Of a DNA stretch of 64,000 bases, positions 46,640 through 58,056 are shown in pieces (the first letter of the stretch is position 1; every line of letters begins with the position of its first letter). The DNA is from Apoderus coryli (Eukaryota; Arthropoda; Insecta; Coleoptera; Attelabidae): assembly GCA_911728435.2 (NCBI GenBank), contig OU452211.1:11514428-11578427 (forward strand), read 5' to 3'. Made by a program: the position numbers and the translations under genes. The notes under the pieces are model-generated. The model was not told where the DNA came from, did not search any database, and saw only the letters and a program-made list of their open reading frames with translations.

Positions 46640-47395
46640 ATGTATAAGTTATGTTTAGTTTTCGTTTCTTTATTTATTTTAGATTGTGTAATAGCTTATC
46701 CTAAGATACAGTCAGCAAATTTTGATGATAGTTTAAATGTACGTAGGAAAATAATTTGAAGAAACAAAATAACGAGTGTAAACCATTTTTTTAGGGAGGA
46801 AGTTTGGAATCTACTGCAGATTTGGAAGACACTGTAGAAGCTGAAGTTAGGGAGTACTTTCAAAATCAAAAAGTTTCTTTTAACTTACCTTTAGTTGATT
46901 CCAAAGTAGAACTAAATACTGAAAAATTAGACAATGATGAACTAGATATTAAATTAAAATTTGATACCGGGGTACAAGGTAAGCATAGTACACTTTATAA
47001 TTATAATAATTTTGTTATGTAAATTTGATTTGCAGCTCGTAAGAAATCAAAATTGAAGAAAATCTTTGTGCCAATATTGGTATTTATTCTCATCAAAGCA
47101 ATCACGTTGATTCCGTTGGCTTTGGGAATTCTTGGGATTAAGACTTGGAATGCTATTCAATTGTCATTTGTGTCGTTTGTTACGACTTTGGTGATGGCTG
47201 TGTGGAAGCTGTGTTCCAAAGTTAGTTACTATAATTAGCTTTTTATTGGGAATTTTAACTGTTTTTTGGGAATTTTAGGTACATGGAACTGATCATGTTC
47301 ATCCGCAAATTGTTCATGAATCTTACGATCATATTCATCACGCGAGATCAGAAAATGGGCAACAGTTAGCTTATGCTGCACATCAAAATGAATAA
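46640..47395 (+). CDS. Osiris family protein (gene C), 194 aa
   Basis: Exons: 46,640-46,738, 46,795-46,978, 47,036-47,220 and 47,279-47,395; intron phases 0,1,0. The signal peptide covers about residues 1-19. Exon 1 is only 33 codons and lacks the two-Cys helical segment present in gene B. Exon 2 holds the acidic DUF1676 part ([26 protein letters not shown]). Exon 3 begins ARKKSKLKK, then a hydrophobic stretch with [15 protein letters not shown]. Exon 4 is His-rich and closes GQQLAYAAH, the AQxLAY motif. Compared with gene B, the tail is split off by an extra phase-0 intron, a feature shared with D, its closest relative here. A probable AATAAA lies near 47,425. Confidence 0.92.
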
Positions 47396-48179
47396 ATTAT
47401 GTTAATTTTATTATTATTTATTTCAAATAAATTATTATGTTTTTTTTTTTAAATAAATAAAGTATTAATGAAATGTTTTTAAGGATTGCTTTAATTTAAT
47501 CATAATTCATATATTGATTTTGGGTCAATATATTGTTAAAAAGATGTTTATCGATTTAGAAAAATGTTTAGAATGAGTGGAAGGCCTCAATTAATACATA
47601 TGCTTAAGGATTTTGAAATGTGCTCATAGAAAACAAAAAAAATATATTGAAAGATGTCTACTAGCATCATAATTTACTTACCGAAAGTGGTTATAGTAGT
47701 AAAATAGCTGGAATCGTTATTTATAATAATATCCTCATCATCATTTGGCAATTAATATTTCAATTTACATAACATAGATTGGTTAAATGAAATTCAATAT
47801 TAATGAAAAATAATTTCGTGGCATAGCGCACAACATGACTGTTTTTACCTACATAAGGGATTTTGTTTAATTTAGCAGGGCCTCAGTCTAATTCAGTAGA
47901 ACCAGACCGCGGCATGGGTCGACAGATACTGACAACAAAACATAGCCCTTTGTTTGTGATACTGACGAATCCGTTTCGCTCTTATTATTCTACCTTTGCC
48001 ATAGAATAATAACTATAGATAAGAAGGGTCAGTAGACGCTAAAAACGGCATCGACTCGTCGCAATTCCAGCCACATTCTGGTCCGCTACTATGTTATACT
48101 ATATTTATATATACTATAAGATACTATACTACAATTATAAGTGCGGCGAATTGCTTTGTCGACAGAGAAACATGCATAC
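47396..48179. other. Intergenic, Osiris C 3' flank
   Basis: No exon or repeat could be supported beyond the gene C polyadenylation region. Confidence 0.4.
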
Positions 48180-48600
48180 TTCAACTTATTTTTTTTGGTT
48201 TAATAGAGTATAACCTAACACATTAACCATAAAATTAGATTAGATGGCATAGTGTAAAAATGGGTTAAAAACTTAAAAAAATATATTTCCAAACATAGAA
48301 GAAATATTGCCTAGTTATTTATAGCTTTGATAGAATATAACCTATGAAATGTATCATAAAAACGTGCTTACCAATCCGTTCCTTATTAGTGGAAAAGGGT
48401 TCAAAATTAAAAAATTCCTAGGCTTGAATAATTAATATGGAATAATTTAAATAGAAATAAAAAATAGCTGTCTACAATAAAAAAAAATATAGCTTGTCAT
48501 CAAGAGTCTTAGGAAAAAGAGAAATGACAAAAAGGTCACAGAAATATCACTTTTACACTTAAATTTGGAGACTCATGCCTCGACGGCAACAGTTTATTTT
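48180..48600 (-). repeat. Short inverted relative of the 37-39 kb repeat
   Basis: Read on the minus strand, it starts CTGTTGCCGTCGAGGCATG, continues TTAAGTGTAAAAGTGATA and GACCTTTTTGTCATTT, and contains ATAGGTTATATTCTATCAAA, all in the same order as in 37,045-39,110. The tandem expansion and the CAGA tail are missing, so it is a truncated single-pass copy. Confidence 0.7.
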
Positions 48601-48835
48601 TCCTTAACATTTCTCTCAGTCTGACAAACCCTGATTATGTCCTCTGGAATACTTTGGCAATTTTTTAAGGAATTTGGGCGCGGTAAATATAATACGGTCT
48701 TTCTGGTTGCACACCATTTTGCTGTGAGAAAGCTGAAAAGTTGAATCCTTGATCGCTCACTATACCCCGCACATTAAGGCTAATTAAATTAATTTTTTTA
48801 TTGTTTGAAATATAATATGTTTCAAATATTCAACT

Positions 48836-49760
48836 TTACATGAATTGTGGTTTTGTGGTTAAAAAAAAAATGCTAAAAAAAGTTTCTTGTAAGTGTTGAT
48901 ATAGTTTAGATCCAAGAAAATATACAGTTACGGCAAATTTCTTGAACTCACTTGTATATCTCCGACCTTTCAATGATTTCTTGGATAAATTATACTGCAT
49001 AATAACAAAATTAGCCAAGACTGCCTTAAAATTAGGTTTAACAAACTCAATATAATCTTCTTTATCGAATGGTCTGTTCGAAAGTTCCGGTAATTCTATC
49101 GAACTTTCTTTTAAGGTTCTGCACCTCCATTTTCAAGGCTTTTTTCTTGGATATTGCTCAGATAGTCCTGGATATATTTGCAGTTGTTCTGTAATTTAGA
49201 ATTTCATCTAATACCTACATGAAGATAGAATTTGTAGTTAAAAGTAGCTTACTATATAAAGGGTTTTTTTTCCAAATTCAAGTCATCAAAAACCAGAGAA
49301 GATCCATCCGATATCGTTGATGGTAGTGGAGAATCGGCGCGCACTTAAAACAAATTAATTAAATATGTACATACGACTGACACAACACTCATCAAACATT
49401 TACCTTGCTCGCTAACCACCTTTTAAAAAATAGTCGGTATGGCTTCCCTTTTGTGCCTGCTGTTGCCAAAACCAGCAAACATTTTCTCCTCAAAATGTTC
49501 ACTACAAACTTTGCGGTTAAACACTTTTTCCGGTTCGTTCGATATCAAGTCTAACCTGCCAATGTTTTCCACCCATTGAAGTTGCCTTGAAAATTATTTA
49601 AAAAATATAGCTAAAACATTCAACATTTTGTGTAGGTACATTACATACCTTATTGGATCACTCGGAATTTTAAAATATTTTATTAACTTTCCAGTTCGTC
49701 AAGTAAAACTTCTGGTTAGCGTAGCTTTCTTATTCTATGCTTTTGGTATGGAATTGTTGA
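48836..49760 (-). pseudogene. P-element-type THAP transposase remnant
   Basis: On the minus strand, an exon piece ending KYFKIPSDPIR with a GTATGT donor (about 49,650) is followed by RQLQWVENIGRL, VCSEHFEEKMF and AIPTIF. This is the second half of a THAP C2CH finger with its AVPTIF-like close. Further on (49,018-48,836) comes KGRRYTSEFKKFAVTVYFLG, then SKLYQHLQETF, which matches the start of the P-element transposase catalytic region (RRYS.ELK.FAL..YFLSPKAY). Stops and frame changes lie between, and the catalytic residues downstream are absent. It shows a P-like transposon once inserted between Osiris C and D. Confidence 0.75.
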
Positions 49761-50504
49761 TTTTCGTATAGCTTACACTTTGGTCAGAACTGATAGTGAT
49801 CTTGTTGGTATCAGACCGTTAACCGACTGATATATTAACATCATTAGATTGATGAGAAATGATTTTGAACTATATACGAGTATTTTTTAGAGAATATCTA
49901 TGTGTTAATTCTGAACTAATTCATCAATTTTAACTCAGTTTTTTTGCCAGAACAGACAGCCAAAAAAAGATACGATGTATATGAATTATACTAAAAGCAA
50001 TATTATAATATTATCATAAGCAATATTTATCAGTTTTCACATTAAACGAGTCAGAAAGTTTAAAAACTGTTAGATATAGAGGAAATTAATGAACAAAAAT
50101 ATAGTAAAATTCTTCTTTTCGCTCCTCGCCAAACAAAATCAGTTTTCATAAAAAAAATCTATACAAAAACTTGAAAATAAAAGAAAATATATGTGCTAAG
50201 GTACTCGAAGTCAATGTAAAGCTTCCAAAACTAAGTTAAAATTCCGTCTCTACTTTCACCCTCTAGGATTGGATTATATAATCTAATATGACCCAAATGA
50301 AAGCACCATTTGTTAGAAATAAATATTTTTTAAATCATTTCTTCATATAAGTAATAACAAAAAGTAAAATTTATTTAATTAATTATTATTCAGGAAACAC
50401 ACAACGCATAAAACAAAAGTCACATACCACAACACATATTTTCGCTTATAAGAGAGACGCGTACTTTAAAAAATACCACCTCTTAGTTAAGCTACAAAAC
50501 CTAA
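49761..50504. other. Intergenic, upstream of Osiris D
   Basis: AT-rich; no supported feature. Confidence 0.4.
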
Positions 50505-50512
50505 TATAAATA
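50505..50512 (+). promoter_or_regulatory. TATA box of Osiris D
   Basis: TATAAATA, about 60 bp upstream of the ATG at 50,565. Confidence 0.6.
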
Positions 50513-50564
50513 ATTAGAACTTTAACAATTGAGTCACAAACTAATCGGCAAACGAAGAAACAAA

Positions 50565-51490
50565 ATGTATCGACAACTTATTGTGATTTGTGTGGTTTAT
50601 ACCACTTTTACTCTAGCTAATCCAGCGCCAAAAATTGATACATCAGAATGGTCCAACTTCCTCCAGGTAAGAACTCCAAACTTGAAGTTGTAGAAAGATT
50701 GCTAAAGAATACTTTCTTTTACGATTTAGATTGGTGGTGATGTAAATATTAAACCAAATTCCAAACCTGTTTCGCGAAGTTATGGAAATTCTGAGTTAGA
50801 TATAGAGGATAAACTTGAAGATTACATCAAGTCACATGAAGTTTCTGTTGAAGTTCCAATCATTGGATCAACAATTACATTAGATAGTAAAAATCTGGAA
50901 CAAGATGAGCTTGAATTTAAAATTAAACTGAATACCGGAAGTGAAGTGCAAGGTAATGCAGAAAATTTTCTGCAGAAATTTCTTTGGGTTTAATTTGTTA
51001 AAATTTATTCATGTATAATTTCAGCAAGAAAAAAATCTAAACTAAAGAAGATCATTGCACCAATCCTCGTTATTATCCTGCTAAAAGCTATCACCTTAAT
51101 TCCATTAGCTTTGGGAATTCTTGGAATTAAAACGTGGAACGCTCTTCAATTATCCTTCATATCATTTGTTTCTTCTGTAGCAATTGCTGTATGGAAACTA
51201 TGCTCAAAGGTAAATAGAAACCTTCAAATAATGTGAGTTTTAAACCAATTAATTTTTTTTTAATTTAGTTCGCCGACCATCCACCACATCCGCAAGTGAT
51301 CCACGAACCTATTCATGATGTGCATCATCCACATTTCGATCATCATTTCGATCATCACGTCGATCATGCTCATATCATCAATGATCATCATCATGATCAT
51401 TGGGATCATAGGTCTGATGAAGCTCAGAAAGTAGCCTACAATGGTTATTTACAGGATCAACAACAATAAGTGCTGTTATTTATTTTGTGA
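50565..51490 (+). CDS. Osiris family protein (gene D), His-rich tail, frameshifted end
   Basis: Exons: 50,565-50,666, 50,730-50,952, 51,025-51,209 and 51,269 onwards; phases 0,1,0 as in gene C. Signal peptide about residues 1-19; exon 1 (34 codons) lacks the Cys pair. Exon 2 contains [18 protein letters not shown], exon 3 ARKKSKLKK and [15 protein letters not shown]. Exon 4 opens [14 protein letters not shown] and becomes strongly His/Asp-rich ([21 protein letters not shown]), which could bind metal. The open frame then passes [13 protein letters not shown] and stops at 51,488-51,490 (243 aa). The expected AQKVAYNGY lies in the +1 frame and ends at 51,470, so one extra A in GATGAAAGCTC (about 51,417-51,424) shifts the frame. 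It is either an assembly error or a mutated C-terminus. Confidence 0.85.
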
Positions 51491-52990
51491 TGTTTTAATT
51501 TATTAATAAAAATGTTGTTAACATGTTGTTGTTTTATTATATTTAAGATTGAGAATAAATACGAAAAATACAAACTTAGTAATCATGCTATTATTGTTTA
51601 AACTCGAATACGACAACTTCTTATATCTTATACAGGGTGACGAAGAATAATAACACTAAACTCCTTGTTTTTTGTATATGTAACAAAGTTTAAAGTTGCT
51701 GTTTAAGTCCCAACTGCGAATTTTTTAGATTATCTTTGGGTTGTTTTGGCAGGAGGTATTGTCTATTTGAAAAACATTTTTTGTATATAGTGAGAGTAAG
51801 TTTGGTTAGGATTATATTATTTATAGGTAAACATTTAGAATATTTCATTTCAATTTGTTAATGCTTAGTTTTCTAATCGAATAGCTAAACGTAGTTTTGA
51901 TTCTTTTCGTTCTAGCTTGGGAAATAGATCAAAATCACATAATTCAAGGTCAGGTGAACCAATCCTATAAGATATTTACTTGTCTTGAAATTGGGGTAAC
52001 TTTCATCACATCACATGCTATCAGTCTTTACAAGAATGGTGAATTTTAAAGGGACAGTCTAAACATTTTGGTGAGCCTGTTTCTCTTTAGTCGTAGGAAT
52101 GTTTGCTAGCAAAAGTAAACTAAAACATCAGCATTCACAAGAATTGTTAATCGAAAATTAGTTTTTACATAAAAAGGCGCCTGAAGCTCTTCAACGTCTT
52201 GCCAGTCATTTTGAAAACATTTAGACGACTCAAAAACTAGTGTACATCAGAAATATTCACTTTCATAATAAGGAAATTTCAGTGGTACTTTTTCTTGCTC
52301 TATGATTACACTTCTTACTCTTGCGAATCCGAACAATAGGCCATGACTGCTTGCACATGAAGGCACAGTAATCCTTATATCAGTCTCTCAACATTTATGC
52401 AAATGTGAAGGAAGACATTATAACGAGGTGTTAGAAAAATGTTAAAAACTTTACATTATGTGAAAAATTGCCATTATTAATCAATATCAAAATATTTTAT
52501 CATCTCTTATGTTTTTTATCATTAGAGTCTGTTTTAGTAAAATTATAGACCTTCGATATTTGTTGATCTTGTTCTTTAAACTTTAAAATTTTCACAGGAT
52601 AGAGGATGCAAAATAGAAAAACAATCTTTAATTTTGCTTTCCTTAAGGCAATAATTGAATAACAGTTAAAAAAACAATTCAAAAAAAAAAAAAAAAAAGA
52701 ATATAATTAACGTCCAATTTTAGGCGAATTCTTTGCTAAGATTGTAATTTAATCTTAAAATCAAATAAAACTAACAAAATTAACTTTTAACTATAGCAAG
52801 CAAGGTGCAACTGTAATATGTATTGTGCTACACAACATCTTTTATTCAGAATAGAAGCACCAAGTATTTCCACAAGAGCCTAAATAAAAAAAAATAAATA
52901 AAAAATAAATAAATAACAAAGGTTAGAATTAAATACACTATTTTATTCAAATAAATTAAAAACAGCCTAATAATTTCATAAATATATTAT
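51491..52990. other. Intergenic, Osiris D to Osiris E
   Basis: Contains the gene D polyadenylation region, a possible MITE end (CAGGGTGACG at about 51,634) without a partner, and an A run at 52,681-52,698. No exon supported. Confidence 0.4.
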
Positions 52991-53844
52991 CTAAACATAT
53001 CCGGCGTACGCCATTTTATGTGCAACAGTATCAGTAGTCTCTCCTAAACTTCTAGCAGCATAAATAGGTTGTGCAGCATCCCATGGTCCGTGCGCAGAAA
53101 TCTGTGGTACAGCATTATCCGTAGCTATTTTCTTACATAGCTGGAAAATAGCTAAACCAATTGAAACGACGAACGAGAAGAATGATAATTGAAGTGCATT
53201 CCAAGCTTTCAAACCCAAAATACCTAAAGCTAACGGCACTAGGGTCATAGCTTTAAGTAGAACGAACACCAAGATTGGAATGAAGATTTTTTTCAGTTTA
53301 GATTTACGTGCTGCAACAAATATTTATAATTACTCAAGTTCCAAATTAGGTGTTTTATTTGATATTATATATTGAGAACTTTAATAATTTACCTTCTTGA
53401 ACTCCGTTTCCAAAGCTCACTTTAAGATCAATTTCATCATTGTCCATATTTCTGGTACCCAAAGTTACATCACCTACTAATGGAACTTTAATAGTTACGT
53501 CATGTGATTTAATATAACTTTCCACTTTATCTTCGATGTCTGGGTTGCTTTTTCTACTTTCTTCATCGCTAGATCTGTAGTTGTTTTTGGTTATTGTTAC
53601 ATCGTTTGTTACCTACAGTAAATTGAGATAGTTTTTTAAGCACGAAATTTCAAAAGGAAAACAAATATTCTACCTTGTATTTATCTTCTCTTAATAATCC
53701 ATCAAAGAAAGCAATTGCCTGTTCCTTGATATATTCAAACGGATCATCTTCAAAACTTAAAGACTTTCTTTCACTAACTGGAGTTGCACTACTTAAAGCA
53801 AGAAACAAAGCCACAAGAACTGAAGTTACTTTAACAAACTCCAT
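52991..53844 (-). CDS. Osiris family protein (gene E), 236 aa
   Basis: Exons (minus): 53,674-53,844, 53,393-53,612 and 52,991-53,310; phases 0 and 1, the three-exon plan of gene B. Signal peptide about residues 1-20. The amphipathic [16 protein letters not shown] aligns with the helix of gene B, but the two Cys are absent. Exon 2 carries [19 protein letters not shown]. Exon 3 carries ARKSKLKK and [14 protein letters not shown], then a Pro/Ala linker and AHKMAYAGY (227-235). Its orientation is opposite to B-D, with D and E tail to tail. A TATA box is present at 53,904-53,910. It is closest to B within the hydrophobic segment. Confidence 0.93.
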
Positions 53845-53903
53845 GATAACAACTCAACTAGATCTAAACCTTGAATGAAGGTTAAAAGTGCAACTCTAAC
53901 CGG

Positions 53904-53910
53904 TTTTATA
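53904..53910 (-). promoter_or_regulatory. TATA box of Osiris E
   Basis: TATAAAA on the minus strand, about 60 bp upstream of the ATG at 53,844. Confidence 0.65.
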
Positions 53911-54749
53911 CTTTCGGTCAGTGACAATCTACTTCCGTTTACGAATTTGTGGAAGTAGTACCGTACTGATTTGAATAATATTTCTGTTACCAATATAGTA
54001 GTGGTTGGTATTTAGTTTTTTGAACAAAGTGTGTCGATTTGTTCTTTGATTTAATTGATATGCTAGTCGAGTACTAATTTGGACTATTGTCTTGTATTGC
54101 ATATTGATTTCTGTGTCTGTTATATTTTTAATGCAGGATTAAATAAAATTTAATATTCATGTGATGCAGTTGTTAATATTTAAAGAATTTGGAGCAGATC
54201 TTACTTTTGTTTTGGGTTACTAGTGGACCTAAAATATTAATTTTCAAATACGTAAATACAATGTTTCTATAAAGACTGTAAAAGTGGACTTGTTTAAATA
54301 ATTTTAAATTTTAAAAAGGATTATAGTGTTCTTAAGTTCGTGTTTGAATTACTTTTTAATAATTTTATTTCCTCAATTTTACAATGGGGTAGAAAGGAAG
54401 AGCAAAAAAGAGTTGAGAACAATTTTATAATTGATCAAAGGCCAACCCCATAATGGTACGAATATATAGGTACGCAAAAGCAAAACAATAATAATAATAA
54501 CGAAACCTAAATGAAATAAATTCAAAAATAAACACTAAATAGTGCTAGTAATTGTACGAAGGCTGACATGATCACCAATACAAAATATATTTTTATTTAT
54601 TACGCAAGTTAAACTAATAATTCTGAAATTGTCCTTTAAATATGTGAGGTGTCAATTTTTTGGAATATAATATCTGAATTACAACTATAGGAAAATTCTA
54701 TCCATAGCAAACAATTTAAATGACGATGTTGAAGGATGGTTGTCAATTC
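53911..54749. other. Intergenic, upstream of Osiris E
   Basis: No supported feature. Confidence 0.4.
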
Positions 54750-55070
54750 TTCATCATATCATTATCCTGCCTAAATTTCAAAACCCTATCACGCCCGTAA
54801 CAGGTTTCAATTGTAATGCTTTTGTTTGGTATAGGACACTATCATTCAGGACCTAAGAAACTACCCTTAATGACCCACCCCAGGGATGTCGTTTGGCATG
54901 CAGATAGCCCTTCATAATATCATTGTCCTGCCTAAATTTCACAACCCTATCATTCTTCGAGCAGGTTTCAACTTTGATGCTTTTTTTTTGATATAGGACG
55001 ATATTATTCATGACCTAAGAAACTATCCAATGACCGACTCCACGCATATCATATCCATCATCCATTTCAT
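54750..55070. repeat. Two-copy tandem repeat, period 161 bp
   Basis: Copies share CCTGCCTAAATTTCA (54,766 and 54,927), AACCCTATCA, CAGGTTTCAA and GACCTAAGAAACTA in the same order. They are diverged by substitutions and small indels. The origin is unknown. Confidence 0.8.
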
Positions 55071-55839
55071 TTTCGACGTTTGTATAAAAGGTAAACAATC
55101 TTGAGGTTGCTTAAAGACAAATTTACTAAGGAACTGGTTTGCAGTTAAAATCTCTACTAAAATCTTGTCTAGTAAAGGGTTAAGGTGCTGTCAAATAGTT
55201 GTATCAATTAAATTTTACCATGAAATTCTGCTGGGCGAAGCTATAACTTCACTTAACTTCCCCCAAGAGATTTGCGTTGGTTCTTAGTTATTTTGTCATA
55301 TCGTGAATTAAGTTTAAAAACGTCGTTCTTCTTTCCTTAAAGGCCAATAAATCCTTGAAAAAGTTGGAACCGAAACATCTAATCCTTATTCTTGACATAT
55401 TGAACTATATTTATGAATTAGTGAATTATTATGCGTAATTATGGGAAAGCAAGTATAAATGAACCATAGATAATATTAGTGCTATTTTGTTGTCGTTATT
55501 TTTCAGTTAATCTTATTTTTTTTATTAGGAAACACAACATTTTAAATCAAAATCGAACAATTCTTTCTATAATCAAAATGTTGAACAATCGCTATTCGTT
55601 TCTTAACTTTAATAAAGCTCTTTAAGATCTGTATTGAAAATAAGAGCTTTTAGATCCAGCTTTTAGCTAAACAAAAATTAAATAACTCACAAAAAACTTC
55701 TTAGCTGCAATATGAACTTATTTCAATTTTTAATCAAATTTAGGATCAGATCGTTTGAACAAAAATACCAAACATACAATAATTAAACTCAGTCGTATAT
55801 TTTGCAATAAATTAATAAATAAATACAGCCTTAGACAAA
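55071..55839. other. Intergenic, 3' side of Osiris F
   Basis: No exon or repeat supported. Confidence 0.4.
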
Positions 55840-56848
55840 CTAATTCAAATACGCATTGTAAGCAGCATCTTGAGCCGATCTGCTAGCTCTGTAGACTGGG
55901 TGTGGCCAAGCCGCTTGAGCAGGTACTACCGGTACTGGTGGAGCTGGAATTACTTGTGGTACTACATCGTAGTGATGAGAGTCGACGTAATGTGGCAGAT
56001 GAACCACTTCATAAGCCTAAAAGTTGGATTGAAAAATAATCAAGCTAAAGGTCGAAATGATGACTACTTACTGGTTGCTTCGTGAATTTGGAGAAGATAG
56101 CATTAGCTCCAGTTAAAACTATTGAAATCAGGCCCAAAGTAAAAGCTTTCCATGTTTTCAAAGCTATTAGGGCTAAGGCTAAAGGTACTAAAACTGCAGT
56201 CTTGAATTTTAATCCCAATAGGAATGGGAATATTACTTTCTTTACCAATTTTGAACGACCTAGAAAATATATCCTTGGGTAAGTTATCGATATAATGCTA
56301 CCATAACATGTCTCTACCTGTAGATGCTAAAGGTGCCTGAATTGGTTCTAATTGAAACGATCGTGGTACTAGATTACCTAGTAATCCTCCAGGGCGTAGT
56401 AATGCAGGTGGTTGGGCTACAACATCGTGACTCACCAGGAAATCATCAAATTTGTCTATTATGTTTTTCTGTAGTCCTTTTTGATCCTGCAAAAACGAAC
56501 CATTAAATATAAAACAATTAAAGGAGGGTTAAACTTTGTCCAGATAAGACTACAATACAAAATAGATCAATAAGATCAGCATTTTACCTCGTCATCTACT
56601 ACACTACGTTTCTTCATAACCACTAAATCTTCAGTAATTTTAATCAAGGGCTTATCTTGCACACTACTCAACCATCGCATCGCTTTAGGTTTAACACAAT
56701 TCACTGAGAAGCTGCTTAAACACGTTTTAAACACATCTTGCAGAACATCGGCAGCTGAAGGATTGTAATCGTAGGCTCGAGCACTTTCTGTCTCCAATGC
56801 ATACGTAAGCGTTATCGCAACGCTGAGTATGATCAGGATACGAGACAT
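55840..56848 (-). CDS. Osiris family protein (gene F), 264 aa
   Basis: Exons (minus): 56,588-56,848, 56,318-56,486, 56,072-56,259 and 55,840-56,016; phases 0,1,0. Signal peptide about residues 1-18; C43 and C51 (C-x7-C) lie within [18 protein letters not shown], the classic two-Cys region. Exon 2 has the helical [17 protein letters not shown] and LVPRSFQ. Exon 3 opens GRSKLVKK, then a hydrophobic stretch with [20 protein letters not shown]. Exon 4 has a His/Tyr-rich start, a Pro/Val run and AQDAAYNAY (254-262). It shares exon plan and wording with gene G, so the pair is a tandem duplication. The TATA box is at 56,915-56,922. Confidence 0.94.
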
Positions 56849-56914
56849 TTTATTTTGTTAGTGTTTGTTTGGTAGTAATTAAAAGAATGATTAATTTGAT
56901 AATAAAAACTAACG

Positions 56915-56922
56915 TTATATAG
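56915..56922 (-). promoter_or_regulatory. TATA box of Osiris F
   Basis: CTATATAA on the minus strand, about 66 bp upstream of the ATG at 56,848. Confidence 0.55.
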
Positions 56923-57952
56923 ATTCTTTTTTCAAGGAGTGAAATCGTATTGAGGACCAGCCTAATGTAATTAGTGTTATAATAATTTTTACGGAACTTA
57001 ATTCTAATGTGTAAGAATTTCAATACATTTTTATTTGTACGTGATCTACATAAAGTACTGATTCCATATTGGTAATCATTGGTTTTGGTAGACTGTACTG
57101 GAAATTGTTTCTACAGAAAAGTATGTGCTCCTATACAATTGCTATAAATTTATGTACACAACTTTTACACAGCACAAAATTTCACTTAAATGTTCTTATA
57201 TTTTCGAGATCAGGTCGTGAGAATGCTGAGAATACGGCAGTTCTTCGTAGCTCTATACCACTCAATTTCGCCGTGGCAGTTCGCGATAAATGAGCTACAG
57301 TCTCGTGGTCGTTTTTTCTTCAATTCTTCGTTGAATCTGGTCAGCTTCTGTTCGTTAAATAGGTAGTCAAAATGTGGATCACAAATTGCGATTCCCAAAA
57401 AACATATTCGTTATAACCTTCCTCTCTGATGGGGCTATTTTTGCCTTCTCCGCCAAGAAAGGTGCTGCTTAGTCTCTGATGTTTATTAGTAAAGCAGTGC
57501 TTCGTTATGTAGGTAGTGCATGGTGTCCTCCTTTGAGCGTTCTGAATCAAGGATCTTAGAACATGTTTAGCCTAATCGAGTCAATTAAATATGAGCCATT
57601 TCCAAACAAGTCAACCAACTGATTTTTGATTTCCTCACGCATCTTTCCTTTCAAACGCAGAAAGCAAATCATATTGCTCTTTGTTCATATCACAAAACAG
57701 TCCAAAACTCGCTCACTTTAAACAATTCGAGCACATAAATTACTCGATATAATTAGCTGAGCAACAAAAACCTAAAATCCATCACCAGGAAGGATGGGCC
57801 TTATTCATACAGCCATAGACGATATTGAACGTGACATCTGAAAATTAATTTGGATGCAAAGTCTTGAAGATAGTTTTAAGATAAATCGCTACAATTAGTT
57901 AGATTTATTTAATTAGTTCAGTAGTTAATGACATTACAATACACTTTGTCCA
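56923..57952. other. Intergenic, Osiris F to hairpin
   Basis: Short open frames here (57,069-57,293 plus, 57,210-57,550 minus) have no recognisable domain or splice context. Nothing supported. Confidence 0.4.
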
Positions 57953-58056
57953 AGAGATATTTGATAGAATTGCGGTGCAGCTGATTTTAAACAATCTGAG
58001 TTGCCTAACTCAGATTGTTTAAAATCAGCTGCACCGCAATTCTATCAAATATCTCT
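57953..58056. repeat. Perfect hairpin, 50-bp arms and 4-nt loop
   Basis: 57,953-58,002 is exactly the reverse complement of 58,007-58,056, with GCCT between. It includes TGCGGTGCAGCTGATTTTAA and its inverse. No mismatch was seen. There is no protein and no transposon terminus. Confidence 0.93.
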
